From Nitratireductor sp. XY-223 (GTDB lineage Bacteria > Pseudomonadota > Alphaproteobacteria > Rhizobiales > Rhizobiaceae): a DNA stretch of 64,000 bases. Location of the stretch: positions 920,520 to 984,519 of the forward strand of contig NZ_SPNT01000002.1 in the NCBI RefSeq assembly GCF_004959855.1, written 5' to 3'. A program made the position numbers and the translations under genes. The notes beneath the pieces were generated by a model, which saw nothing but the letters and a program-made list of their open reading frames with translations, had not been told where the DNA came from and made no database searches. Below are positions 43,296 to 54,260 of the stretch, piece by piece. The stretch's first letter is position 1, and every line of letters starts with the position of its first letter.

Positions 43296-44108
43296 GTGCA
43301 ATTCGCGAATATCAACGGCATCACGCTGCACTACCAGCTGATCGGCGCGCCCGAGGGCAAGCCCGTTCTCGTCTTTTCCAACTCGCTCGGAACCGACTTC
43401 AGGATCTGGCGCGACGTGATCGTGCGGCTGGCCGGCGATTTCGCCATCGTCACCTACGACAAGCGCGGCCACGGCCTGTCCGACAGCGGGTCGGCGCCCT
43501 ACCGGATGGACGATCATGTCGCGGATCTCGCCGGACTGCTCGATCTCCTCAACGTCAAGGATGCCATCATCTGCGGCCTCTCCGTGGGTGGACTGATCGC
43601 GCAGGGCCTTTGTGCCAGCCGCCCGGATCTAGTGTGTGCGCTCATCCTTTGCGACACCGGCCACAAGATCGGGACGGACGAACTCTGGAACGGGCGGATC
43701 GCGGCCATCGAGCAGGACGGGATCGAGGCGATCTCGGACGCCATCCTCGAACGCTGGTTCACGCACAGATACCGCACCGAAGAGCCGGAAGGGCTGGCCG
43801 GATACCGCAACATGCTGTGCCGCACGCCGGTCGCCGGCTACACCGGAACGGCCGCCGCCATCCGCGACACCGATTTCACTGAGCAGGCCAAGCGCATTGC
43901 CGTGCCCAGCATATGCATCGTCGGCGACCAGGACGGCGCGACGCCGCCCGAACTCGTCGGGGAGATGGCCAGGCTCATTCCGGACGCGCGCTACCAGGTC
44001 ATTCCGGATGCCGGCCACCTGCCATGCATCGAGCAGCCGGTGACGCTGACCGACGTTATCCGGGCGTTCGTCGACACGCTGCCGAAGGACAATCCGACGG
44101 CGCACTGA
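43296..44108 (+). CDS. pcaD: 3-Oxoadipate enol-lactonase
   Basis: A 270-residue alpha/beta-hydrolase hydrolysing 3-oxoadipate enol-lactone to 3-oxoadipate in the beta-ketoadipate pathway. The PcaD signature LVFSNSLGTDFRIWRDVIVRLAGDFAIVTYDKRGHGLSD, the nucleophile CGLSVGGLIAQGL (Ser) and the C-terminal IPDAGHLPCIEQP (His) are seen. It starts at GTG 43296 after ACGGAGGAA. It is the first gene of a unit with pcaB, an MFS gene and pobA. Confidence 0.92.
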   Translation: MQFANINGITLHYQLIGAPEGKPVLVFSNSLGTDFRIWRDVIVRLAGDFAIVTYDKRGHGLSDSGSAPYRMDDHVADLAGLLDLLNVKDAIICGLSVGGLIAQGLCASRPDLVCALILCDTGHKIGTDELWNGRIAAIEQDGIEAISDAILERWFTHRYRTEEPEGLAGYRNMLCRTPVAGYTGTAAAIRDTDFTEQAKRIAVPSICIVGDQDGATPPELVGEMARLIPDARYQVIPDAGHLPCIEQPVTLTDVIRAFVDTLPKDNPTAH

Positions 44109-44145
44109 ACGTTGCGCCGTTCACTGCGAGGAAAGGGGAGCATCG

Positions 44146-45221
44146 ATGAGCATCTCGGTCTTTGAGCATCCCGTGCTTTCCGGGCTTCTGGGCAACGACA
44201 AGATCGCGGCGCAGTTTTCCGTTTCCGCTGAAATCACTGCCATGCTGCGCTTTGAAGCGGCGCTTTCTTCCGCGGAGGCCGGTGAGGGTGTCATTCCGCA
44301 GGCCGCGGCCGAGGCGATCGGCAAGGCCTGCGAAGGGCTCAGCCCCGACATCGGCCTGCTGAAGCAAGCGGCGACGAAAGACGGGGTGTGCGTCCCGGAA
44401 CTGATACGGCAGTTGCGCGCCGCGCTGGATCCGGAACATGCCGCCCATGTTCATTTCGGAGCGACCAGCCAGGATGTGATCGACACCGCCCTGGTCCTGC
44501 GGCTGCAGCAGGTGATCTCCATCCTGTCGGAACGTCTCGATGCGCTCGACGGCCTCTTGGCCGGTCTTGCCGACCGGTTCGGCGGGAACCGGCTGATGGC
44601 GCATACACGCATGCAGCAGGCGTTGCCGGTGCGAGTTGCGGACAAGATCGCCGCCTGGCGCCGGCCGCTTACGGCGCTGCGGGCGGAGATCGATCCCATC
44701 GGCGCAAGGGTCCTGCGCCTGCAGCTCGGCGGCCCCGTCGGCACGCTCGAAAGCCTGGGCGAGAAAAAACAGGCGGTGGCGGACCGCATGGCGGCCGAAC
44801 TCGGCCTTGCTTCCGACGGCTGCTGGCACACGGACCGGCAGGCATTGGTGGAGCTCGCGGGCTGGCTCTCGCAGCTGACCGGCGCTCTCGGAAAGATCGG
44901 CAGGGACGTGACCCTGCTGGCGCAGAACGAAGTCGGCGCCGTAGTGCTGGCCGGCGGCGGCGGCTCTTCCGCCATGGCGCACAAGAACAACCCGGTCGCC
45001 GCCGAAGCGCTGGTAACGCTCGCCGCCTTCAATGCGACGCTCGTCTCGGGTATGCATTCGGCCCTCGTTCACGAGTACGAGCGCTCCGGCAGCGCCTGGA
45101 CGCTCGAGTGGATGCTGTTGCCGCAGATGGCTGTTGCGGCGGGCGCTGCGCTCACCAATGCGCGCCGTGTGTGCGACGGTATCGAGGCCTTCGGCGATGC
45201 CGGCAGCGGCGGTGACGGCCG

Positions 45222-45225
<4 letters not shown>
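44146..45225 (+). CDS. pcaB: 3-Carboxy-cis,cis-muconate cycloisomerase
   Basis: A 359-residue member of the fumarase/aspartase superfamily that closes 3-carboxymuconate to a lactone. Seen: HVHFGATSQDVIDTALVLRLQQ, GGNRLMAHTRMQQALPVRVADKIA, LQLGGPVGTLESLGEK and the signature GGGGSSAMAHKNNPVAAEALVTLA (Ala replaces the common Pro in GSSxMPxKxNP). It is shorter than many PcaB proteins (about 450), as in rhizobia. The start ATG 44146 follows GGGGAG. The last bases overlap the MFS gene by 4 bp. Confidence 0.9.
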
Positions 45226-47587
<2,362 letters not shown>

Positions 47588-47627
47588 AGGTGGACGGTTG
47601 CACCGGATTTGACAGGTCATCTTAAGT

Positions 47628-47645
47628 AATTTGTATTGACAAATT
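47628..47645. promoter_or_regulatory. GntR-type operator upstream of the thiolase-fold gene
   Basis: AATTTGT-ATTG-ACAAATT: perfect 7-bp arms with a 4-bp centre, 41 bp before the start codon. It overlaps a TTGACA hexamer (47636-47641), a plausible -35. It differs at 2 of 18 positions from the site at 50910-50927. Confidence 0.7.
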
Positions 47646-47685
47646 GAACCGTCTCGCGTTTGCTCACTCCGACAGGGAGTGAGCT

Positions 47686-48855
47686 ATGGTCTTGGTCGCC
47701 GGAACAGGCATGACCGCATTCAACCGCCGCAAGGACGGCAGCGGGTTCCGCGACTGGGCCTCGGAAGCCTTTGAAGAAGCGCTGGTCGCGGCGCAGATCG
47801 GCCGCGGCGATATCGATGCGCTGGTGGTCGCCAGCGAGAGCGACTATTTCTCCATGCAGCTCAACCCGGCTTCGGTGCTGGCCGATGATTTCGGGCTGGC
47901 CGGGGTTGCCTGCCAGCGCGCCGAGGGCGGCGGTGCGTCCGGCCAGGTCGCGGTTCACGCGGGCGTCGCGCTCATCCGTTCGGGCGTCGCGCGCCGGGTC
48001 GCGGTGGTCGGCTTCGAGCCATCCGCCTCCTACCTCAGCGGCACGGCCGTCTCCGAACTCTACGGCTATTCGTTCGATGCCTGGACCGACGGCATGTCCG
48101 GTGTGTCGGCAACGGCGCTCTATGCCCTTTCGGCGAAGGCCTTCATGGCGCGATGCGGCGCGACATTCGAGGATTTCGCCGCGATCGCGGTGCTGAACCG
48201 GACCTATGCCTGCGACAATCCGCTGGCCCACCTGCCGCTGGAAATCACGCTGGACGACGTCGCCGAATCGCCGATGATCTCGGACCCGTATACCCGCCTC
48301 GACTGTTCGCCGTTGAGCGACGGCGCGGCGGCACTCATCCTGAGCCATCCAGATGCTGCGCCCCAGAGCCGCAGGCAATGCGCGCGCATTGCCGGTATCG
48401 GCGCCGGCAGCGACCGGGTTCGGCTCGGCGACCGTGCCGACCCCGGATATTTCGCCGGTAAGCAGATTGCCGCAAAACGCGCTTACGAAATGGCCGGCAT
48501 CGCCCGGCCGGAGACGGAGATCGATCTGGCCGAAGTCTACGATGCCTATTCCGGCGCGCAGCTCCAGGCCATCGAAGCGCTCGGCCTTTCGCAGGATTTC
48601 ATGGACGAGTTCCGCTCCGGCGGCTTTACCCAGTCCGGCCGACTGCCGGTCAACCTGTCGGGCGGGCTCATGGGGCAGGGCGCGCCGGTCGGTGCGACGG
48701 GTATCGCCCAGGCGGTGACCTGCGTACGGCAGATCGAAGGGACGTATCATTCGGGACTGCAATTGCGCGATCCGCCGCGTGTCGCGATCGCCGATACCCA
48801 TGGCGGCGTCGCCACGGTCTGCGCCGTGACGGTCTTCACGGAGGCGCCTCAATGA
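47686..48855 (+). CDS. Thiolase-fold protein without the catalytic Cys and His (lipid-transfer/aldolase-like)
   Basis: A 389-residue member of the thiolase superfamily, SCP-x/Ltp-like branch. Alignment by eye to thiolase motifs: the nucleophile block E-A-A-C-A-S-G is AEGGGASG, putting G83 where Cys belongs; the G-H-P-x-G-A-T-G block is GAPVGATG, with A333 for His; the last block, usually C-x-G, is THGGVAT. NLSGGLMGQ and AEVYDAYSGAQLQAIEALGL (Y285, D286) are retained. It therefore cannot be a normal thiolase. The next gene encodes a DUF35 partner (4-bp overlap), as in steroid side-chain retro-aldolases Ltp2-DUF35. The start ATG 47686 follows AGGGAGTGAG. Confidence 0.85.
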   Translation: MVLVAGTGMTAFNRRKDGSGFRDWASEAFEEALVAAQIGRGDIDALVVASESDYFSMQLNPASVLADDFGLAGVACQRAEGGGASGQVAVHAGVALIRSGVARRVAVVGFEPSASYLSGTAVSELYGYSFDAWTDGMSGVSATALYALSAKAFMARCGATFEDFAAIAVLNRTYACDNPLAHLPLEITLDDVAESPMISDPYTRLDCSPLSDGAAALILSHPDAAPQSRRQCARIAGIGAGSDRVRLGDRADPGYFAGKQIAAKRAYEMAGIARPETEIDLAEVYDAYSGAQLQAIEALGLSQDFMDEFRSGGFTQSGRLPVNLSGGLMGQGAPVGATGIAQAVTCVRQIEGTYHSGLQLRDPPRVAIADTHGGVATVCAVTVFTEAPQ

Positions 48856-49250
48856 AATACCAGCTCGTACTCGACTATCATCTCGGCGAGGGCGCGCTCG
48901 GCCCCTATCTGGAGGGGCTGTCCGAGGGCACGGCGCTTGCACGGCAATGCCGGCGCTGCGACCGGGTGACTTTTCCGCCGGAACGGGTTTGCACTTGCCA
49001 GACCAAGGACAATCTTCCCGCCACGTACGGATGGAAGACCCTCACCGGGCGTGCGAGCGTCATCCACCGCACCTACGGTCTCGGCGGCGGCTTCGCGCTG
49101 GCGCGGTTTGACGGCGCCGACAATCTGGCGGTGTGCCGCATCGACAATCCCGGTCGGGAGGGCACAGCTGCCGTGTTGCGCGCCACCGGCGAATACCGTC
49201 CTGCCATAACCATAGAAATTCGGGGAGAAACCATTGAAACCATTGACTGA
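48852..49250 (+). CDS. DUF35 zinc-ribbon/OB-fold acyl-CoA-binding partner
   Basis: A 132-residue DUF35 protein. The rubredoxin-like zinc ribbon uses C33-x-x-C36 and C47-x-C49 in RQCRRCDRVTFPPERVCTCQ; the OB-fold follows from about residue 55 (TLTGRASVIHRTY ... ALARFDGADNLAVCRI). Such proteins pair with thiolase-like enzymes and hold the CoA ester. ATGA overlap with the upstream gene; 17-bp overlap with the downstream synthetase gene. It probably forms a complex with the thiolase-fold protein. Confidence 0.88.
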   Translation: MKYQLVLDYHLGEGALGPYLEGLSEGTALARQCRRCDRVTFPPERVCTCQTKDNLPATYGWKTLTGRASVIHRTYGLGGGFALARFDGADNLAVCRIDNPGREGTAAVLRATGEYRPAITIEIRGETIETID

Positions 49251-50889
49251 ATGGTCCGCGGACGCGCTTGCCGAAATCGGGCTCGAGCAAGCCGATGGCA
49301 AGCTGCGGATCGCCATTGCGCCGGACAGCAACATCTATTCGATGACGGTCGGGCGATATCTCGGCCCCGCTGACCGCGACCGGCGGGCGATCAGCATCGA
49401 GGAACCGGACGGCGCGATGAGCCACTACACCTTTGCCGAGGTGGACGCCGCCGCGACAGCGCTCGCTGCGCGGCTGCGCGCGCTTGGCTGCGGGCGCGGC
49501 GATTATGTCGGGCTGCATTGCGGCATGCGCCCGGAAACCGCAATCGCCCATATGGCCATCTGCAAGATCGGCGCGGTGGCGGTGACGCTGTCGCAGCTCT
49601 ACGGGCCGGACACGCTGGCCCATGCGCTGAACGACTGCCGGGCGGAAGTCCTGTTGACGACCGAAGCCGGCTGGGCACCGCTGCGCGGACAGGCGCAGGA
49701 CCTGTTTCCGCATCTCAAGCATGTCCTCGTCTCCTCCAGCCTCGGGCCGGAAGAGGATCTTTCATCCGTCCTTCGGTCGCCGCCGCCGGCGGACTTCGAG
49801 CCGGAACTCACCGGTGCCGACGACCCGGCGCTCCTGATGTACACCTCCGGATCGACCGGCATGCCCAAGGGCATCCTGCACGGCCACCGGGTCCTTGCCG
49901 CCTACCGCCCGTCGATCAACCTGTTCTTCAACCTGTCGCTACGCGACGAAGACGCAGTGTTCTGGTCGCCGTCGGACTGGGCCTGGGTCGGCGGCCTCCT
50001 CGACATGCTGTTCCCGGCCTGGCTAGCGGGACGGCAGGTGGTCACCTCCGAGGCACGCTTCAAGGCCGACTGGGCCTTCGCCTTCATGGCCCGCCACAAG
50101 GTGACGCACACGTTCCTTGCGCCGAGCGCGATCCGCCGGCTGGCGCAGACCGCCGATCCGCACAGGGACCACGATCTTTCGATGCGGGTCATCTGCACCG
50201 GCGGTGAGGCGCTGGCGGCGGAGATCCTCGAATGGGCGGAAAACAGCCTCCGCGTCGTCTGCAACGAGTTCTACGGGCTGACCGAGGTCAATCACCTGAT
50301 CGGCAACTGCGCCCGGATCTATCCGCGCCGGGCCGGATCGATGGGGCTCGCCTATCCCGGGCACAAAGTGCTCCTCGTCGATCAGGACGGTCAGGCGGTC
50401 GCGCCGGGCGAGATCGGCGAAATTGTCACAACGGACGACGCACCGACGCGTTATCTCGGCTATCTCAACAATCCGGACAAGGAAGCGGAGCTGCGCCTCG
50501 GCCCCTATATGCGCACCCACGATCTCGCGGTGCGCGATGACGACGGCTATTTCTGGTACAAGGGCCGGTCCGACGATCTCATCAAATCGTCCGGTTTCCG
50601 CATCGGCCCGGCCGAAATCGAGGAGTGCCTCATCGCCCACCCCGCCGTTGCGGAAGCGGCGGTCATCGGCAAGCCCGACAAGGAGCGCGGCGCGATCGTC
50701 AAAGCCTTCATCCGGCTGGCCAGGGACTATGCCGCACAGCCTGGGCTCGAGAAGGAACTGACCGAGCACGTGCGCAACCGGCTCGCGCCCTACAAGGCAC
50801 CGCGCGAGATCGCCTTCGTCGACAGCTTCGAAATGACTTCCTCCGGGAAGATCAACCGCAAGGCGCTCAGGGCCGCGGAAGCCGGTTGA
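49234..50889 (+). CDS. Acyl-CoA synthetase (AMP-forming)
   Basis: A 551-residue adenylate-forming enzyme. The P-loop-like A3 motif is LLMYTSGSTGMPKGILHGH, A5 is VCNEFYGLTEVN, A8 is YMRTHDLAVRDDDGYFWYKGRSDDLIKSSGFRIGPAEIE (the usual R-T-G-D is R-T-H-D) and A10 is MTSSGKINRKALR with the catalytic Lys. It is close to acetyl/medium-chain acyl-CoA synthetases. The TTG start at 49234 has GGGGAG 8 nt upstream. It activates an acid to its CoA thioester, presumably the substrate of the thiolase-fold/DUF35 pair. Confidence 0.9.
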   Translation: MKPLTEWSADALAEIGLEQADGKLRIAIAPDSNIYSMTVGRYLGPADRDRRAISIEEPDGAMSHYTFAEVDAAATALAARLRALGCGRGDYVGLHCGMRPETAIAHMAICKIGAVAVTLSQLYGPDTLAHALNDCRAEVLLTTEAGWAPLRGQAQDLFPHLKHVLVSSSLGPEEDLSSVLRSPPPADFEPELTGADDPALLMYTSGSTGMPKGILHGHRVLAAYRPSINLFFNLSLRDEDAVFWSPSDWAWVGGLLDMLFPAWLAGRQVVTSEARFKADWAFAFMARHKVTHTFLAPSAIRRLAQTADPHRDHDLSMRVICTGGEALAAEILEWAENSLRVVCNEFYGLTEVNHLIGNCARIYPRRAGSMGLAYPGHKVLLVDQDGQAVAPGEIGEIVTTDDAPTRYLGYLNNPDKEAELRLGPYMRTHDLAVRDDDGYFWYKGRSDDLIKSSGFRIGPAEIEECLIAHPAVAEAAVIGKPDKERGAIVKAFIRLARDYAAQPGLEKELTEHVRNRLAPYKAPREIAFVDSFEMTSSGKINRKALRAAEAG

Positions 50890-50909
50890 CGGCGATATTT
50901 GATTGTACT

Positions 50910-50927
50910 AATCTGTATTTACAAATT
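50910..50927. promoter_or_regulatory. GntR-type operator upstream of the sugar-pathway operon
   Basis: AATCTGT-ATTT-ACAAATT: 6 of 7 arm positions pair, 11 bp before the start of the epimerase gene. It matches the site at 47628-47645 at 16 of 18 positions. Confidence 0.7.
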
Positions 50928-50938
50928 GGGTGGAGCAC

Positions 50939-51775
50939 ATGAAATTCGGCATTCATTCCGGGCTCTGGATGACCCGCTGGACCGACGAGATCGAGCCGAT
51001 CATGTCGACAGTCGCGGAGCTCGGGTTCGACGGCATCGAGATTTCATTGCTCGGAATTACCCTCGACCGGGCGGCCTCACTGAACGCGGCGGCCCGCGAC
51101 CGCGGGCTTGAAATCACCTGCTCCACGGGGCTCGGGGCGCATGAGGACCCGACATCCCCGGATCCCGAAATGCGCAAGGCGGCGCAGGCGGCGCTGAAAA
51201 ATGCGGTCAGGATCACCGCGGCACTCGGTGCGAGACAGCTTGCCGGCGTTATCGCCGCGCCCTGGGGCGTATTCGATCCCGGCGACAAGGCGGGCCGGGC
51301 GGAACGGTCGGCGGCGCTGCTGGGCGGCATCGACCCTCTGTTGTCCGAGGAGGGCGTGGTGTTCGGCGTCGAGGTCATAAACCGTTTCGAGACCGACCTC
51401 ATCAACACCGCGCAGGAGGGCATCGCCTATGTCGATGCCGTCGGTTCGCCCCGGATCGGCCTGCTGCTCGACACGTTCCACCTCAATATCGAGGACAAGG
51501 ACCCGCCGGCTTCCATTCGCGCGGCCGGCAAGCGGCTTGTGCACTTCCATGTCTCCGACAATGACCGGGGAACGCCCGGCAACGGGCACTTCGATTTTTC
51601 CGGCGCCGCCGGCGCGCTGCGCGACATCGGCTATGACGGCTGGGTCACCGCCGAAATGTTCGTGGTGCCCGGCCATCCGACCAGTGCGGATCTGAACATC
51701 TGGCGTGCCCTGGAGCCGGATCCCACCGAGGCGGCCCGGCAGGCGCTGCAGTTCATGAAGGCGACGTTCCAATGA
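50939..51775 (+). CDS. Ketose 3-epimerase (D-tagatose 3-epimerase family)
   Basis: A 278-residue TIM-barrel sugar isomerase. The metal ligands E145 (GVEVINRFETD), D178 (LLDTFHLNIED), H204 (HFHVSDNDRG) and E239 (VTAEMF) have exactly the spacing of D-tagatose 3-epimerase E152/D185/H211/E246. It also keeps the substrate-contact NDRGTPGNGHFDF. A metal-dependent C3 epimerisation of a free ketose is predicted. The start ATG 50939 follows GGTGGAG. It overlaps dhaL-like downstream by 4 bp. It is the first gene of the operon. Confidence 0.87.
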   Translation: MKFGIHSGLWMTRWTDEIEPIMSTVAELGFDGIEISLLGITLDRAASLNAAARDRGLEITCSTGLGAHEDPTSPDPEMRKAAQAALKNAVRITAALGARQLAGVIAAPWGVFDPGDKAGRAERSAALLGGIDPLLSEEGVVFGVEVINRFETDLINTAQEGIAYVDAVGSPRIGLLLDTFHLNIEDKDPPASIRAAGKRLVHFHVSDNDRGTPGNGHFDFSGAAGALRDIGYDGWVTAEMFVVPGHPTSADLNIWRALEPDPTEAARQALQFMKATFQ

Positions 51776-52323
51776 CGGCGCGGCGGTTTTTCGAAAAACT
51801 GGAGGCCCTGTACACAGACGAGCAGGAACGCCTCAACGATCTCGACGCGGCGATCGGCGACGGCGATCACGGCAGCACCATGCTGCGCGGCCTGACGGCC
51901 GCCGCCAAGGCCGGGGACGGGCTACAGGCGAAGGCGTTCATGCGCGCATCGGGCGGGGCGTCGGGAACGCTGTTCGGCCTGATCCTGCACGAGATCGAGC
52001 TTCATCTTTCGGGCAGCGAGCGGTCGCTGGCCGCGCATCTGCGGCGCAGCCTCGAGCGCATCAAGGAGCTCGGGAAGGTCGCTCAAGGAGACAAGAGCAT
52101 GGTCGACTCGCTGGAGCCGGCCGTGTCGGCGCTCGATGCCGGGCGGGGCATCGGCGCCGCTGTTGCCGCCGCCACTGCGGGCCGCGAAGCGACCCGCGAC
52201 CTGGCGGCGCGGCGCGGTCGCGCCCGCTATGTCGAAGACGCGGGCAGGGGGCACGTGGATCCGGGCGCGGCCTCGGTCTGCCTGATCCTCGGTGTGCTGG
52301 CCGGCGAGGAGGAGCAGCGGTGA
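51772..52323 (+). CDS. DhaL-type ADP-binding subunit of a dihydroxyacetone/ketose kinase
   Basis: A 183-residue all-helical DhaL domain. The Mg-nucleotide Asp cluster is LDAAIGDGDHGSTM; GASGTLFG, QGDKSMVDSLEPA and RARYVEDAGRGHVDPGAAS complete the family set. It carries the nucleotide and phosphoryl chemistry for the DhaK subunit encoded next (GTGA overlap). No DhaM phosphocarrier gene is near, so ATP is the likely donor. The L-before-K order of separate subunits is unusual for ATP-dependent kinases, which are often single fused chains. Confidence 0.87.
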   Translation: MTARRFFEKLEALYTDEQERLNDLDAAIGDGDHGSTMLRGLTAAAKAGDGLQAKAFMRASGGASGTLFGLILHEIELHLSGSERSLAAHLRRSLERIKELGKVAQGDKSMVDSLEPAVSALDAGRGIGAAVAAATAGREATRDLAARRGRARYVEDAGRGHVDPGAASVCLILGVLAGEEEQR

Positions 52324-53330
52324 AGAAACTCTTCAACAGCCAGGAGCGCATGGTCGACGACATGATAGACGGATTTGTCGCCGTCTACCCGCAGGTCAAG
52401 CGCGGCGAAAACGACAGCCGCATCGTCGTGCGCAGGCAGCCCAAGGACAGCGACGCCAAGGTGACACTGCTCATCGGCAACGGTTCCGGCCACGAGCCGA
52501 TCGCCATGGGTTTCGTCGGCGAGGGGCTGCTCGACGCCAATGTCGTCGGCGATGTCTTCGCGGCACCGTCCGCGGACCTGATCCTCGACGGCATCGCGGA
52601 GGTTTGCGGCGCCGCCGGCTCGATCCTGCTCATCTCGCAGCATTCCGGCGACGTGATCAATGGCGGCGCTGCGGCGATGCTGGCCGAAGAGGCCGGACAC
52701 ACGGTCAGGCCGCTGTTCATGTATGACGACATTTCCTCGGCCCCCAAGGGCGAGGAAACAGAGCGGCGCGGCGCGCCCGGAACCATGTTCATCTACAAGA
52801 TCCTCGGGGCGGCAGCGGAAGAGGGCATGGCGCTGGGGCCGCTCTTCGAACTGGGCGAGGCGGTGCGGGACAATACGCGCACGCTGGCGGCGGCGGTGAG
52901 CCCCGGAATATCGCCGCTCACCGGAAAGGCGATGTTCTCGCTGCCCGACGACGAGATCTATCTCGGCATGGGCGTTCATGGCGAGCCGGGGATCGGCAAG
53001 GCCAAATACGGCCCGGTCTCGGGCCTCGTCGAAACCATGGTCGAGGCGCTGCTGGACGACAGGCCGGTGCCGGCGGGTGATGCGGTCGCGGTCATCGTCA
53101 ACGGCATGGGCGGAACAACGCTCATGGAACTGCTGACCGTATACCGCGAGACCGAAACGGCGCTGAAGGCACGCGGACTATCAGCGGTGGCGCCGATGGT
53201 CGGCACCTATGTGACGACGCAGGAAATGGGCGGGTTCTCGATCTCGCTGCTGACGCCGACCGCCGAGATGCTGCGGCTCTGGTGCGCGCCTTCAGACACG
53301 CCGCATTTTCCGGCGATCAAACGGGACTAA
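52320..53330 (+). CDS. DhaK-type ketone-binding kinase subunit
   Basis: A 336-residue DhaK domain. GNGSGHEPIAMGFVGEGLLDANVVGDVFAAPS holds the GHEP substrate site (the second His of the usual EPAHAGF is replaced); D111 lies in SGDVINGG; H220 in LGMGVHGEPGIG is at the position of the His that forms the hemiaminal with the ketone carbonyl. Changes around the pocket (IAMGF, QHSGDVINGG) suggest a larger ketose than dihydroxyacetone, such as a tetrulose, pentulose or deoxyhexulose. It works with DhaL. Confidence 0.88.
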   Translation: MKKLFNSQERMVDDMIDGFVAVYPQVKRGENDSRIVVRRQPKDSDAKVTLLIGNGSGHEPIAMGFVGEGLLDANVVGDVFAAPSADLILDGIAEVCGAAGSILLISQHSGDVINGGAAAMLAEEAGHTVRPLFMYDDISSAPKGEETERRGAPGTMFIYKILGAAAEEGMALGPLFELGEAVRDNTRTLAAAVSPGISPLTGKAMFSLPDDEIYLGMGVHGEPGIGKAKYGPVSGLVETMVEALLDDRPVPAGDAVAVIVNGMGGTTLMELLTVYRETETALKARGLSAVAPMVGTYVTTQEMGGFSISLLTPTAEMLRLWCAPSDTPHFPAIKRD

Positions 53331-53342
53331 GCGGGGCGCGTC

Positions 53343-54260
53343 ATGGGTCAGCAAAAACCGGCACCGCAATCGCCCATGTATGGCGTCGCTGTCGACCAGG
53401 GCAGCGGCCTGCAAGCAGCCATCGCCGAGGCGCGCGGGCCGGACGCGCGCGACACCGACCTGTTCGATTTCAAGAAGGCGGTCGTCGAATGCCTGAGCCC
53501 TGAGGCTTCCGTCCTATTGGTCGATGCGGAATATGGCCGCCGGTTGCTGCCGCACTACGATCCGGCCTGCGAAAAGCTGCTCGCCTACGAGGCGGACGTC
53601 TACCGCATCGTGACAAGCGAGCGCATCACCGTTCTCCCCGACAACCTGAGCGTTGCCGACTACGCGGAACTTGGCGTGCGACGGCTGAAGTTCTTCCTCT
53701 ACTACGCGCCGCGCGGCTCGGCTGAAACCAACGAAAAGAAACATGCGCTCGTCCGCGATATCGGCCGGCAATGCGCCGATCACGGCATCGAGTTCCTGTT
53801 CGAGCCGATCGTCTACGACGAAGAGGTGACCGATTCCGCGTCGCTGGCGTTCGCCCGCCTGAAACCGGACCTCGTGCGCGAGGCGACCGCCGTCTATGCC
53901 GATCCGGATTTCGGAGTCGACGTACTGAAGGTCGAAATCCCGGTCAATCTTGCATTCGTGGACGGATACGGCAGCGGTGAATTCGATCGCGGCTGGGCGC
54001 TCGAGCGGTTCCGCGAGGCCGCGGACGCAGCCGGTCCGATCTCGCTCGTTTATCTGAGCGCGGGCGTTTCGTTCGACTGGTTCGAACAGTCCCTGAAGCT
54101 GGCGCGCGAGGCGGGTGTCGATGCTGCCGGGTTCATGTGCGGGCGGGCCATCTGGTCGGACGCGGTGACCGAGTTCGGCAAGGGCGGCCATAGGCGGCTG
54201 ACCGAGTGGCTGATGGGCGAGGGCCGGCGACGGCTCCAGCGGTTGAAGGCGGCGTTATGA
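53343..54260 (+). CDS. LacD-family class I aldolase
   Basis: A 305-residue TIM-barrel aldolase resembling tagatose-1,6-bisphosphate aldolase LacD. The Schiff-base Lys is K196 in GVDVLKVEIPVNLAFV; E154 in FLFEPIVYDEE, the KFFLYY strand and LVYLSAGVS with AGFMCGRAIW complete the active site. It should cleave a ketose phosphate to DHAP and an aldehyde. Genes for a kinase (upstream) and an aldehyde dehydrogenase (4-bp ATGA overlap downstream) support this. Confidence 0.85.
   Translation: MGQQKPAPQSPMYGVAVDQGSGLQAAIAEARGPDARDTDLFDFKKAVVECLSPEASVLLVDAEYGRRLLPHYDPACEKLLAYEADVYRIVTSERITVLPDNLSVADYAELGVRRLKFFLYYAPRGSAETNEKKHALVRDIGRQCADHGIEFLFEPIVYDEEVTDSASLAFARLKPDLVREATAVYADPDFGVDVLKVEIPVNLAFVDGYGSGEFDRGWALERFREAADAAGPISLVYLSAGVSFDWFEQSLKLAREAGVDAAGFMCGRAIWSDAVTEFGKGGHRRLTEWLMGEGRRRLQRLKAAL

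Noticed and set aside
51772-53330. PTS-dependent dihydroxyacetone kinase
   Set aside because: DhaK and DhaL are separate chains as in the PTS type, but no DhaM or other PTS gene lies in the window, so an ATP-dependent two-subunit kinase is preferred.
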